From an uncultured Lachnospiraceae bacterium (lineage in GTDB: Bacteria > Bacillota > Clostridia > Lachnospirales > Lachnospiraceae), in the NCBI GenBank assembly GCA_934343915.1, contig CAKRIL010000004.1:33225-97224 (forward strand): a stretch of DNA of 64,000 bases, written 5' to 3'. Shown here piece after piece: positions 52,047 to 60,625 of the stretch. How positions within the stretch are numbered: the first letter of the stretch is position 1; each line of letters begins with the position of its first letter. The notes beneath the pieces are model-generated. The model made no database searches. It was not told the origin of the DNA and saw only the letters and a list, made by a program, of their open reading frames with translations. The position numbers and the translations under genes are program-made.

Positions 52047-54314
52047 CTACTTCCTCTCATCCAAATACAGCTGCACCCTGTCCTGTATGATTGCCACTGC
52101 GGCATCCTTGGTCTTGCTGCCTGCAAAATAGCTCTCAAGTTCTTCCTCTATTATAGTGATTATCTCACTGTCAGACGGAACGGACAGCTCTGCATGTTCT
52201 ATCATATGCATCACCACGTCTATCTCTTCCTGCGTCGCATAATGGTAATTGAACGGTCCCTGCGCTGTGTAGAATGTAGAGAGTTTTTCTTCACCGGCAT
52301 GTGAAAGCTCTGCGTCAACCATCTCCTGCAGCTTCTGCTTATTCGAAGAAAAGCCCGAACCGGAATTGTCATTTGCAAGACTGAACTTTATAAATTCCCA
52401 TGCTCCGTCCTTGCGTTCCGATGTTGAGATAATTGAATATGCATCCGTTATTGAAATGTTGTGGCACTCTCTTCCGTCAGCGGTAGGATATCCTTTTATT
52501 ACGATGTCATCACCATATTGAACATAATATTGCTGTATACTTTCAAAATTCTGCAGGGAAATATCTGTTATAAGACTGGTATTCTCACCCATCATCGAAT
52601 AATTAACCTCATCAGGAAGCTGCCCTATTATATCCAACAGTGCATCGAATGTGTCCGTCGTGAAATCGCAGGTTCCGTTATCACTGTCTATAAATGAGTC
52701 AATGGAATAGGCAAGAATACGCCCTAACCCATATTCCTTCGACCAGTATAATGACACCATACTGCCGGGATTATTGTTAAGACACGCAGCAGCTTCATCT
52801 ATCGTCCATCCGGCACTTTCGCCTACCATATCTGAACTTCCAAAATATGAATATATCCAATATTCCAACGGAACAGCGGTAAGGACACCATCTATCGTAA
52901 ATGCATTGACGATGGAATCAACATAATCCTGTATGTCTGTCTCCCCATCTTTGTCAAAATACGGTCTTAGGTCTTCTATTACATTCTTGTCTACAAGATT
53001 ATAAATATCCAAATACTGAAGATTGAGCATATCAGGTGCATCTCCCGATGCAAGGTCAAGATGAAGTCTTGTCGCTGCGTCCTCTGTCGATACCTCGTTG
53101 CTTCTGTCGTTGTAAGCCTTTATCGATACATGGTATTTCTGCCGGCTTTTATTAAATTCCACTACATTTCGCTCAAGCTCCGACGTTGTGTACATACAGC
53201 CTATCACAAGCTCTTCTCTTCCGTCCGCCGGAATATCCGCCTTACTCATACGTCCGATATATTCAAATGCATAGTTTTCCCCAATCTTGTCATAATACTT
53301 AACCGCCATGCAGGAATCATCTATCAGACACACCTCAGTGACATCACTGCTTACAATGTCAACGTCCGTCCACCTGAAAAGTGTATCCGCGGTCTCTTTT
53401 TCCACATCATACACCAATATTCCATCCACTCCCCTCACAAGTATCCTGTCTGCAATACTTCCAAGTACATTTCCTGACGGAAAACCGGACTTTCTCTCTG
53501 TCACATTGCCCTTCTCATCTATTCTGAATATGCCATAGCCATCCACATAATAGGTCACATACCATGCTGAGGCGTCATAAATAAATACGCTGCCGTTCAC
53601 CCCCGGAACCTGTGTTACATTACCGTCCGCATCGACTATATTAAGCCCGTTATAGTCTCTCACATAATAATGTCCATCAGGTGAAGCCGCAAATTCCTGT
53701 GCCGGACTCGGCTGCATCGGATTATTGCGCTCCGGCATATCATTGCTAAGCCTCATAGCTTCAAGCTCCGCATTTTCAAAATTATATGTCAAAATAAATG
53801 AAGTGTAGTTATTATTTACATCCGATACCTCCGCAAGCACACACAGCCCGCCATTCGGTGCATTACAAAACTTATCGATATACAGATATGAATAGCTTCC
53901 AAGCTCATCATTTATCAGCTTCTCAATAGCAGAAAATTCAAGCTCCACTGATTTCTTGTCCGTCATGGAATATACCAATATCGCACCGCTCTCTCCGGCA
54001 TCAAGCTTGGAAAAACTTTTCTCACTGTAACAGAGCTTGTCCCCGATAAAGACTGCATCATCCACATCAATACCCTCAGGCAGTTCCCATTTTCCCTCGG
54101 TCTCAGGCTTCCATGTGTATGAATCTGCATTCTCCCAGTATGTACTGTCCGCAACGGTTTCACCCGATGATGTCTCATTAATCTCCGTCTGCCCGCCCGT
54201 GGTGGTCTCATTAACGCTTTCCTTTGCATTGCAGCCTGTCAGCGTAAATACAAAAAGACATAGCCATGCAGCTATGTACCCTAAAATCCCGGAAGTTGTC
54301 CTGTAACCTTTCAT
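52047..54314 (-). CDS. Orphan extracellular solute-binding lipoprotein with N-terminal beta-propeller-like region
   Basis: The 755-residue product begins with a lipoprotein signal (lipobox TLTGC). A Thr-rich spacer is followed by about 300 residues of repeated beta strands (for example DKLCYSEKSFSKLDAGESGA and NGGLCVLAEVSD) like a beta-propeller. From about residue 365 comes a family 1 solute-binding fold (ATRLHLDLASGDAPDMLNL ... WTIDEAAACLNNNPGS). No permease or ATPase lies beside it. It would sit on the outer membrane face and sense or capture a ligand, not necessarily for transport. AGGAGG lies eight bases before the ATG at 54314. Confidence 0.8.
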   Translation of the reverse strand: MKGYRTTSGILGYIAAWLCLFVFTLTGCNAKESVNETTTGGQTEINETSSGETVADSTYWENADSYTWKPETEGKWELPEGIDVDDAVFIGDKLCYSEKSFSKLDAGESGAILVYSMTDKKSVELEFSAIEKLINDELGSYSYLYIDKFCNAPNGGLCVLAEVSDVNNNYTSFILTYNFENAELEAMRLSNDMPERNNPMQPSPAQEFAASPDGHYYVRDYNGLNIVDADGNVTQVPGVNGSVFIYDASAWYVTYYVDGYGIFRIDEKGNVTERKSGFPSGNVLGSIADRILVRGVDGILVYDVEKETADTLFRWTDVDIVSSDVTEVCLIDDSCMAVKYYDKIGENYAFEYIGRMSKADIPADGREELVIGCMYTTSELERNVVEFNKSRQKYHVSIKAYNDRSNEVSTEDAATRLHLDLASGDAPDMLNLQYLDIYNLVDKNVIEDLRPYFDKDGETDIQDYVDSIVNAFTIDGVLTAVPLEYWIYSYFGSSDMVGESAGWTIDEAAACLNNNPGSMVSLYWSKEYGLGRILAYSIDSFIDSDNGTCDFTTDTFDALLDIIGQLPDEVNYSMMGENTSLITDISLQNFESIQQYYVQYGDDIVIKGYPTADGRECHNISITDAYSIISTSERKDGAWEFIKFSLANDNSGSGFSSNKQKLQEMVDAELSHAGEEKLSTFYTAQGPFNYHYATQEEIDVVMHMIEHAELSVPSDSEIITIIEEELESYFAGSKTKDAAVAIIQDRVQLYLDERK

Positions 54315-54345
54315 AATCATTTCCTCCTCTATATTATTTTTTTAA

Positions 54346-54378
54346 TGCGGTCTTACCATATAACCAGGTAAAACCGCA
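54346..54378 (-). other. Intercistronic hairpin between the small secreted protein and the lipoprotein
   Basis: TGCGGTCTTACC at 54346-54357 pairs with GGTAAAACCGCA at 54367-54378 with two G-T or mismatched positions. It is followed by A-rich, not T-rich, sequence on the minus strand, so it may be a partial terminator or a processing site. Confidence 0.45.
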
Positions 54379-54395
54379 ATATTCTCACTTAAGTT

Positions 54396-54842
54396 TTAAA
54401 ACACCTGACCATAATCATCAACATAGTATGAAATATCACTACTTCCTACTTCTGTCCCATTCCTAAACAACACAATCTTGAATACTATTGTGCTCCCGGC
54501 AGTCTTCATATGACGAACTTCTACTGACCATCCATCTGTTGCAATACCATCAGGAACATGATAAACCGATGCATAACCGCTTCCTGATGTAAACTGTGAA
54601 TCATAGCCTTCATCCCACTCATAATTAAGTCGTATTGTTCCGCTGACACCTATATGAGCACCATATACTCCTGTTGCCGTTATAAGCATGCTGAAATCCT
54701 TGCTGCAGCTATCATGCTGTCCATAACCCAAAAGCATAATTCCATCATCTGTATCGGACATTGCAAATACATTTACAGGTGTAACTAAAGTAACAATTCC
54801 AACAAGCAGCATAGCTACAACTTTTTTGAACGTTTTTACCAT
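54396..54842 (-). CDS. Small secreted protein of unknown function
   Basis: The 148-residue product has a signal peptide (MVKTFKKVVAMLLVGIVTLV then TPVNVFAMS, likely cleaved after VFA). The mature part is beta-rich (SMLITATGVYGAHIGVSGTI, WSVEVRHMKTAGSTIVFKIV) like a small immunoglobulin-like or DUF5626-like fold; I cannot assign it firmly. No wall anchor is visible. GGAGGG lies nine bases before the ATG. It reads away from the candidate peptide gene, with a family II repeat in the shared control region, and precedes the orphan lipoprotein. Confidence 0.75.
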   Translation of the reverse strand: MVKTFKKVVAMLLVGIVTLVTPVNVFAMSDTDDGIMLLGYGQHDSCSKDFSMLITATGVYGAHIGVSGTIRLNYEWDEGYDSQFTSGSGYASVYHVPDGIATDGWSVEVRHMKTAGSTIVFKIVLFRNGTEVGSSDISYYVDDYGQVF

Positions 54843-54925
54843 TCTTAAACCCTCCTGATTTTTATGTATTTTATTAACCTTCCCCTAATAATTTCACTAT
54901 GAAAATTATGCTGCAGTCATCCTTA

Positions 54926-55091
54926 TCATATAATAAATGTGATTTCTCCGTTCTTCGAACTTTCGAACCCACAACAGGCATTCGCAAATTGGTCTGCTGT
55001 CCTGTTTTGCTCATGTCTGTTTATCCATCTAATATATAGTTCTTTGTCTGTAAACAGCCACGCAATATATATTGATGAATTTATTATACCA
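54926..55091 (-). repeat. Dispersed intergenic repeat, family II, copy 2
   Basis: The reverse complement of this stretch matches 22742-22910. Shared blocks are TAGATGGATAAACAG, CATGAGCAAAACAGG, TTTGCGAATG and CGAAGAACGGAGAAATCAC. The left-half hairpin is kept with different bases: AATATATA with TATATATT instead of AATAGATATAG with CTATATCTATT. It lies between two divergently transcribed genes. Confidence 0.8.
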
Positions 55092-55192
55092 TAGTATTAC
55101 ACTTCCCACCCGACTTATGATTTAAACCATACATATATGTTATACTATTTAGTCATATTTTTCCATGACATTGCATACTATTTTTTTTGCCT

Positions 55193-55211
55193 TGAATGTC
55201 ATGGACATTCA
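55193..55211 (+). promoter_or_regulatory. Palindromic operator in front of the candidate signal-peptide gene
   Basis: TGAATGTC-ATG-GACATTCA is a perfect 8-3-8 palindrome. It lies directly upstream of TATATA (55218-55223), where a -35 box would be expected, so a regulator bound here could activate a weak promoter. A degenerate half-site, ATGACATT, occurs at about 55165-55172. The double-HTH regulator encoded at 55460-57256 is the nearest candidate to bind it. Confidence 0.7.
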
Positions 55212-55283
55212 TTACCATATATAGTACAGTCAAATATATGAAAACTTTTCTGTATAACATACTAACGAAAGGAAACAACTTAT

Positions 55284-55433
55284 ATGAAAAGAAATTTACG
55301 TTCTTTCATTGCTCTTTTACTTATTATTTTTAATATCTCAATTATATTTGAAAGTAACTTTATTAATAATTGGAATAACCATAATATATCTGTGTATTCG
55401 GATGATGATAATACCAAGTACGATACAAAATAA
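55284..55433 (+). CDS. Candidate exported signal peptide precursor, 49 residues
   Basis: The short product begins MKRNLR, has a hydrophobic stretch SFIALLLIIFNISIIF, and ends in a hydrophilic tail (ESNFINNWNNHN then ISVYSDDDNTKYDTK). This is the layout of Phr, PapR and similar pheromone precursors: a Sec signal followed by a tail that is processed outside the cell. GAAAGGAAAC is the ribosome site. A palindromic operator and a TATATA box precede it, and its stop lies 26 bases from the 3' end of a large convergent regulator gene. Function is inferred from layout only. An overlapping frame from 55309 is judged a shadow. Confidence 0.6.
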   Translation: MKRNLRSFIALLLIIFNISIIFESNFINNWNNHNISVYSDDDNTKYDTK

Positions 55434-55459
55434 CAGGTTTCTGTTATTATATTTTACTA

Positions 55460-57256
55460 TTATATTTTACTATTATTTTCTATCCACTTTTCGTAATGCT
55501 TCATACGCCCTTTTTCTCTGAGCATCCATGCTATCCAGTACGCGCATTCACACATTTTTATATCATCCTTGGAGGCTTTTTCCCCACTTTCTACATTATT
55601 CCATGGAATACAATATATAATACTGGATAGGTAATGCACTCTTTCACAATCCAATTCCAGTCTTATCCCTATTTCAGAATAATTATTTGAATCCACAAAA
55701 CGTGTTGCATTTCCTATATAGCTCGCACAACGCATTAGTATCCCTTCACAATTACTTGCAAATGCTCGGTCCCTGCCAAAAACACTTAAATAAGTATTGC
55801 ACATGCCCTCATATACCGCTAGTTTTGTATAATTTTTAATCTTATCCATACAATAAAAATATCTATTTATAGTCATTACTTCTATTCGTGTAAAAATTGT
55901 TATTTTAGTAATACTCTCGATATTAAAACCTAACATTTTTTCATGCAGTAATGCATATTTTTCATAATTATTTTTTTCTATCTCCATATCTAATCCTGTT
56001 TCCATATATTCTAAAACAGCCTGATTTATAGGAGTATTTACATCAATCATTTTCTTTAACCTGTCATTCAGTTTTTTACCTGTGACATAGTCATTTATCG
56101 ACTGACTCTGCACCATATAGTTCCACAATCTATGTGCTTCCCAATCTCCCGACACAATAACGTTCTCCGACAGTACTCCTCCGAGTCCCAGCTTATCAAG
56201 CAGAGCCTCAACAGTGCTGCGCTTTGGTGAAACCCTCCTGTTGATTATTCTGCTTACAGTCTCAGTCGCACATACTCCATCCGCAAGCTCTTCCATGGTC
56301 ATGCCATACAGCCTTCTGCGCTCATCAATCAGCTTTTCAACCGGATAGAGTTCCCAATCGCTGTTGTAGTATGGATACCACTCCAACAGTTCTCCCGTGA
56401 CATTATACTTGTCTCTAATCCACTCATAATGTTCAAGGAACTCATCCCATTGCTCATCCGCTTTCTCTCCAAGCAGTTCTAACAGTGTTCTCCTGTTCCT
56501 TAACAGCGGGCTTATAAAATGAAGCCTCTCGGTATCACGAAGTATTCTTACAGCTTCATTACATTCATCAAGCCATATCTGCCTGTCATAACTTCCCATA
56601 TTCTGCGGTGTATTTATACGCAGCATTTCACATATCGTCTTCGGATATATGCATGCCATAGTCCACAGGTCGACCTTTTTCCTTTTAATATATGCAAGCA
56701 GTCTTTCATAGAGAAGCTCTGCCTCAGCTGTATGTCCCAGCAATGCATCAAGGCGCGCGACGTTCGCAAGCAAAAAATACTCATACATAGATATGCATGT
56801 AAGCTCTGTCCCACGATAATCTCCGATGGTGAGTGCAGCTGCTGCCGCATACTGCGTCAATGCCTTTTCTCTATCGCCATGAAGCTCAGCAATTCTTGCT
56901 TCCATATACATTCTGAACTGGCGGTTGAGATTATTATGAGCACAATATTGACCTTCATATTTTTTAACAGCATTCTCCGCATCAGTGAGCTGATTTACTC
57001 TCAGATATTCCAATATATTGAATCTGGCTGACATCTCATCATATTCATCCCTGCACAGATATCTTCCTGCAAGTCCCGCACTTATGCCAAGCCTTTGAAG
57101 CACAAGCCTCACAACATGAATATCACCGATATCTTCTCCCTGTTCAAGCCTATCGTACATATTCAGGTCACAAAGTCCGCTGCATACGGTATCAGCTGAC
57201 ATTCCCTGTCTTACACGCTCGTATTCTATTAATTTTCCTATATAATTCTCTTCCAT
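55460..57256 (-). CDS. Large double-HTH regulator with helical-repeat core, RNPP-like
   Basis: The 598-residue product has an N-terminal XRE-type helix-turn-helix (LIEYERVRQGMSADTVCSGL ... DRLEQGEDI). A helical region of TPR character follows (residues about 80-300, for example AARIAELHGDREKALTQYAA-like repeats), and a second HTH lies at about 305-360 (LIDERRRLYGMTMEELADGV, ETVSRIINRRVSPKRSTVEA). A further helical C-terminal half completes it. RNPP receptors such as PlcR and Rgg have one XRE domain and TPR repeats that bind a re-imported peptide; the second HTH is unusual. The ATG at 57256 is preferred to the TTG at 57289. No strong ribosome site is seen. Confidence 0.7.
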   Translation of the reverse strand: MEENYIGKLIEYERVRQGMSADTVCSGLCDLNMYDRLEQGEDIGDIHVVRLVLQRLGISAGLAGRYLCRDEYDEMSARFNILEYLRVNQLTDAENAVKKYEGQYCAHNNLNRQFRMYMEARIAELHGDREKALTQYAAAAALTIGDYRGTELTCISMYEYFLLANVARLDALLGHTAEAELLYERLLAYIKRKKVDLWTMACIYPKTICEMLRINTPQNMGSYDRQIWLDECNEAVRILRDTERLHFISPLLRNRRTLLELLGEKADEQWDEFLEHYEWIRDKYNVTGELLEWYPYYNSDWELYPVEKLIDERRRLYGMTMEELADGVCATETVSRIINRRVSPKRSTVEALLDKLGLGGVLSENVIVSGDWEAHRLWNYMVQSQSINDYVTGKKLNDRLKKMIDVNTPINQAVLEYMETGLDMEIEKNNYEKYALLHEKMLGFNIESITKITIFTRIEVMTINRYFYCMDKIKNYTKLAVYEGMCNTYLSVFGRDRAFASNCEGILMRCASYIGNATRFVDSNNYSEIGIRLELDCERVHYLSSIIYCIPWNNVESGEKASKDDIKMCECAYWIAWMLREKGRMKHYEKWIENNSKI

Positions 57257-57379
57257 CTGTTTATACAGCCCCGTTTCTGTGCGAAACAAATTTTTATGCC
57301 GCCATACATTCTCTTGTCCTGCAAAAATCTTAATTCACTATAATTATAAACTACTACATTTAAAAACACAACTAAAAAA

Positions 57380-57973
57380 CTAAATATTTCTCAACACTTT
57401 TTCAAATTCATCTGTCCAGATACAATAGCTTCCCGGCGCGTACACGTCCTTTTCACCGCGCTTTTCCCTCTCGTCCTGCGATTTCAGAATCTTAAGCACC
57501 TCATCCGCATCCTTCCAGCATAGTCCCTGTATCTCTTCCTTCTGAAAAGTCAGTTTTTCAATATCCACATGCTTTTTTAACAGATATACAAAATTCACCT
57601 CGTTGTTGGCAAAGCTCTCGCCATAGAAATTATATTCGCCTCCGACGCGCTGCTTAAAAAGGAACTCAAGCTCGTCCTCACATGCTTCTATTGACAGCTC
57701 CTCCTTAAGTTCTCTTATTGCCGTGCCGAGAAAGCTCTCACCCGCATCTACATGTCCCGCACATGAACAGTCATAGCAGCCCGGAAAAGAATCCTTATCA
57801 TCACTTCTTTTTTGTAAAAGCACGCAGGTATTCCCCGCGTGCTTTTCGATTATCCATATATGCGAACCGCCGTGCAGGTCGCCATCGCGATGCACTGCTG
57901 TTCTCTCTTTAAGTTCCCCTGTAAAATTCCCCTCCTCATCACAGAGCGGAAACATTTCTTTTTTTTGTTCCAA
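57380..57973 (-). CDS. NUDIX hydrolase (isopentenyl-diphosphate isomerase-like fold)
   Basis: The 197-residue product contains a Nudix box, GHVDAGESFLGTAIRELKEELSI, and the preceding sequence CVLLQKRSDDKDSFPGCYDCSCAG, which is like the IDI-type NUDIX group. The end (APGSYCIWTDEFEKVL) is typical of this group too. The substrate could be a nucleotide or prenyl diphosphate and is not determined. A TTG at 57973 with GGAGG nine bases before it is the start. It follows plsC by 28 bases and is probably co-transcribed. Confidence 0.9.
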   Translation of the reverse strand: MEQKKEMFPLCDEEGNFTGELKERTAVHRDGDLHGGSHIWIIEKHAGNTCVLLQKRSDDKDSFPGCYDCSCAGHVDAGESFLGTAIRELKEELSIEACEDELEFLFKQRVGGEYNFYGESFANNEVNFVYLLKKHVDIEKLTFQKEEIQGLCWKDADEVLKILKSQDEREKRGEKDVYAPGSYCIWTDEFEKVLRNI

Positions 57974-58001
57974 TGCCGTAATCCTCCATGCCTATTAAGC
58001 T

Positions 58002-58733
58002 CTATACAAGTGCCTTATTTTTGTCATATATCTTCTGAATAATCTCCTGCGTATAAGCACCGAGGAACTTCTTCTGCTCCTTATCAAGTGCCTTTACATC
58101 GATAGGCTCGCCGAATTCGAGAACTGTATGAGTGCTTCTGATAAACGGTGAATGTGCCTCCATAATCTGTCTTGTATTATTCTGCACAACCGGAATTATC
58201 TTGCAGCCCGTCTTCTCCGCGAACTTAAGGCTTCCCTCCTTAAAAGGTGCCATTTCCCCCGTCCTGCTTCTTGTTCCTTCAGGGAAAATTGTTATCGATA
58301 CACCGTTCTTTATGTATTCGATACCTTGAAGCACGGTCTTAAGCCCCTCCTTGATATTCTTTCTGTCAAGGAACAGACAGTACAGAAGCTTCATCCAATG
58401 GTGAAGCAGAGGAATCTTCTCCATCTCCTTCTTTGCAACGAAGCCCGTAAGTCCCGGAAGCATCGAATATACGATAATTGTATCGAAGTTGCTGTTATGG
58501 TTGCCGACATAGAGCACCGGTTCATCCTTTGGGATATTCTCATAGCCTATTACCGTCGTCTTTACGCCACAGAGCCATCTTATAACCTTAAACGCCCACT
58601 GCACGATTCTTAATGCAATAATGTCCTTCTTCGGCTTGTTGAACTTACCGATAATCCACAATATTCCGAACATCGGAATACTGAAAATAAAGAATACTAC
58701 TAAAAATAAAGCTGTAATGATTAATCTTAACAT
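58002..58733 (-). CDS. plsC: 1-acyl-sn-glycerol-3-phosphate acyltransferase
   Basis: The 243-residue product has an N-terminal membrane segment (LIITALFLVVFFIFSIPMFG) and the four acyltransferase blocks: NHNSNFDTI (NHxxxxD), FLDRKNIKEG, FPEGTRSRTG and the IIPVVQNN region. It adds the second acyl chain to make phosphatidic acid at the inner membrane face. The ATG at 58733 has AGGAGAG nine bases before it; the upstream part of the open frame lacks a ribosome site. Confidence 0.93.
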   Translation of the reverse strand: MLRLIITALFLVVFFIFSIPMFGILWIIGKFNKPKKDIIALRIVQWAFKVIRWLCGVKTTVIGYENIPKDEPVLYVGNHNSNFDTIIVYSMLPGLTGFVAKKEMEKIPLLHHWMKLLYCLFLDRKNIKEGLKTVLQGIEYIKNGVSITIFPEGTRSRTGEMAPFKEGSLKFAEKTGCKIIPVVQNNTRQIMEAHSPFIRSTHTVLEFGEPIDVKALDKEQKKFLGAYTQEIIQKIYDKNKALV

Positions 58734-58854
58734 ATTTTCTTCTCTCCTAATCTGTTTTGCCATACACAATCTATTATAGCAGTCTTTGACATACATAATT
58801 ATATTTCAAAAAGCAGAACTTAACAATACCTAGTATGTTTTTATTATCCCCTCC

Positions 58855-59014
58855 TTGCATTCTCACCCATCTTGTGTATAATGATAATAACGTTAATATA
58901 TTAACGGAGCATGTATTTTCAACAATATAGCATTTTCGCCTTTTTATGCAATTTAATGCTTTGCATATTTATGCTTTTCACATAATTTTCATGGGATTCC
59001 GTTAATAATTTAAC
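58855..59014 (+). promoter_or_regulatory. Promoter and two palindromic operator-like sites in the pncB leader
   Basis: TTGCAT (58855-58860) and TATAAT (58877-58882) are 16 bases apart. CGTTAATATATTAACG at 58891-58906 is a perfect palindrome just after the expected start of transcription. GTTAATAATTTAAC at 59001-59014 is a second, imperfect copy. A repressor of NAD salvage (NrtR or NiaR type) would be the natural candidate, but the sequence is not one I can match to either. The leader is about 180 bases. Confidence 0.6.
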
Positions 59015-59072
59015 AATATATTATTTTCAATAAAACTCACACCGCGATTTTACCGCAGAAAGAAGGATATTT

Positions 59073-60530
59073 ATGAGCGATTCAAGAAATCTCACTCTGC
59101 TCACCGACCTCTATGAGCTCACCATGATGCAGGGTTATTTTAAGAACCACACCAACCCGACTGTTGTATTCGATGCATTCTTCCGCAAGAACCCGTTCGA
59201 CAGCAGTTACTCAATAGCCGCAGGACTTGAACAGGCAATAGACTATATCAAGAATTTACATTTTTCACAGGAGGATGTCGATTACTTAAGGGGAACCGGA
59301 CTGTTTGATGAGGACTTTCTTGATTATCTGCTGAATTTTCATTTTTCAGGAGACATATATGCAATCCCTGAGGGAACTGTTGTATTCCCGCGCGAACCGC
59401 TTGTGAAGGTGGTTGCACCTATCATGGAGGCTCAGCTTGTCGAGACAGCACTTCTCAACATCGTAAACCATCAGAGCCTTATTGCCACCAAGGCATCGCG
59501 AGTTGTGTACGCTGCCGGCGGTGACGGCATAATGGAATTCGGACTCCGCCGTGCTCAGGGACCGGACGCAGGACTTTACGGAGCACGCGCCGCTATGATT
59601 GGCGGCTGTATCGGAACAAGCTGCGTTCTCACAGGTCAGATGTTCAATGTTCCTGTCAGGGGAACGCACGCACACAGCTGGATTATGAGCTTCCCTGACG
59701 AGTACACCGCATTCAAGAAGTATGCTGAGCTTTATCCTAATGCATGCATACTCCTTGTTGATACCTATGACACTCTCGGTTCAGGCGTTCCTAACGCCAT
59801 CCGTGTATTTAAGGAAATGAAGGAAGCGGGAATCAAGTCAAGCTTCTACGGAATCCGTCTTGACTCCGGAGACCTTGCATATCTGTCAAAGAAAGCCCGC
59901 AAGATGCTCGATGAGGCAGGCTTTACCGACGCAGTTATCTCCGCATCAAGCGACCTTGATGAGTATCTGATTTCCTCGCTCAAAAATCAGGGTGCGGCAA
60001 TCACTTCATGGGGTGTCGGCACCAACCTTATCACAGCCAAGGACTGCCCTGCATTCGGCGGTGTCTATAAGCTTGCTGCCGTACAGAATGAAAAGACAGG
60101 TGAGTTCATCCCTAAGATTAAGCTCTCAGAGAACTCAGAGAAGATTACCAACCCGGGCAACAAGACCGTATTCCGTCTATATGACAAGGAAAGCGGCAAG
60201 ATAAAAGCCGACCTCATCGCCTTTGCTGACGAAAGCTTCGACGAGAGCAAGGACCTCATGATATTCGACCCTGTTCACACATGGAAAAAGACACTCTTAA
60301 AAGGCGGTACCTACACCGTCCGCGAGATTATGGTTCCTGTATTCTTAAAGGGCGAATGCGTATATGAGACACCTGCCGTCATGGACATTCAGAGCTACTG
60401 CAGGAAGGAGCTGAACACACTGTGGGATGAGTCAAGACGTTTTGAGAATCCGCAGGAGATACATGTTGATTTGTCGGATAAGCTTTATGATGTTAAGAAG
60501 GGGTTGTTAAATAATTATCATAGGAGTTGA
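59073..60530 (+). CDS. pncB: Nicotinate phosphoribosyltransferase
   Basis: The 485-residue product makes nicotinate mononucleotide from nicotinate and PRPP, the entry step of NAD salvage. Blocks recognised are LLTDLYELTMMQGYF, FGLRRAQGPDAGL, VRGTHAHSWIMSFPDEYTAF, GIRLDSGDLAYLSKKAR, ISASSDLDEYLI and SWGVGTNLITAKDCPAFGGVYKL. The protein is full length. GAAAGAAGG precedes the ATG. Confidence 0.95.
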   Translation: MSDSRNLTLLTDLYELTMMQGYFKNHTNPTVVFDAFFRKNPFDSSYSIAAGLEQAIDYIKNLHFSQEDVDYLRGTGLFDEDFLDYLLNFHFSGDIYAIPEGTVVFPREPLVKVVAPIMEAQLVETALLNIVNHQSLIATKASRVVYAAGGDGIMEFGLRRAQGPDAGLYGARAAMIGGCIGTSCVLTGQMFNVPVRGTHAHSWIMSFPDEYTAFKKYAELYPNACILLVDTYDTLGSGVPNAIRVFKEMKEAGIKSSFYGIRLDSGDLAYLSKKARKMLDEAGFTDAVISASSDLDEYLISSLKNQGAAITSWGVGTNLITAKDCPAFGGVYKLAAVQNEKTGEFIPKIKLSENSEKITNPGNKTVFRLYDKESGKIKADLIAFADESFDESKDLMIFDPVHTWKKTLLKGGTYTVREIMVPVFLKGECVYETPAVMDIQSYCRKELNTLWDESRRFENPQEIHVDLSDKLYDVKKGLLNNYHRS

Positions 60531-60560
60531 TTCGTTTTTTACTTCACATAAATCTAATAA

Positions 60561-60607
60561 AATATCATCCACTGTATTAATGTCCATTCTTTACAGCGGA
60601 TGATATT
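60561..60607. terminator. Bidirectional terminator between pncB and the HNH-like gene
   Basis: AATATCATCCACTGTA at 60561-60576 pairs with TACAGCGGATGATATT at 60592-60607 with one mismatch. T-rich runs follow on both strands. Confidence 0.85.
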
Positions 60608-60625
60608 TTTAATCTATTAAATATT

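Noticed and set aside
55309..55521. 70-codon frame overlapping the candidate signal-peptide gene
   Set aside because: It lacks a ribosome site, runs into the convergent regulator gene, and is a shifted reading of the better-supported frame at 55284.
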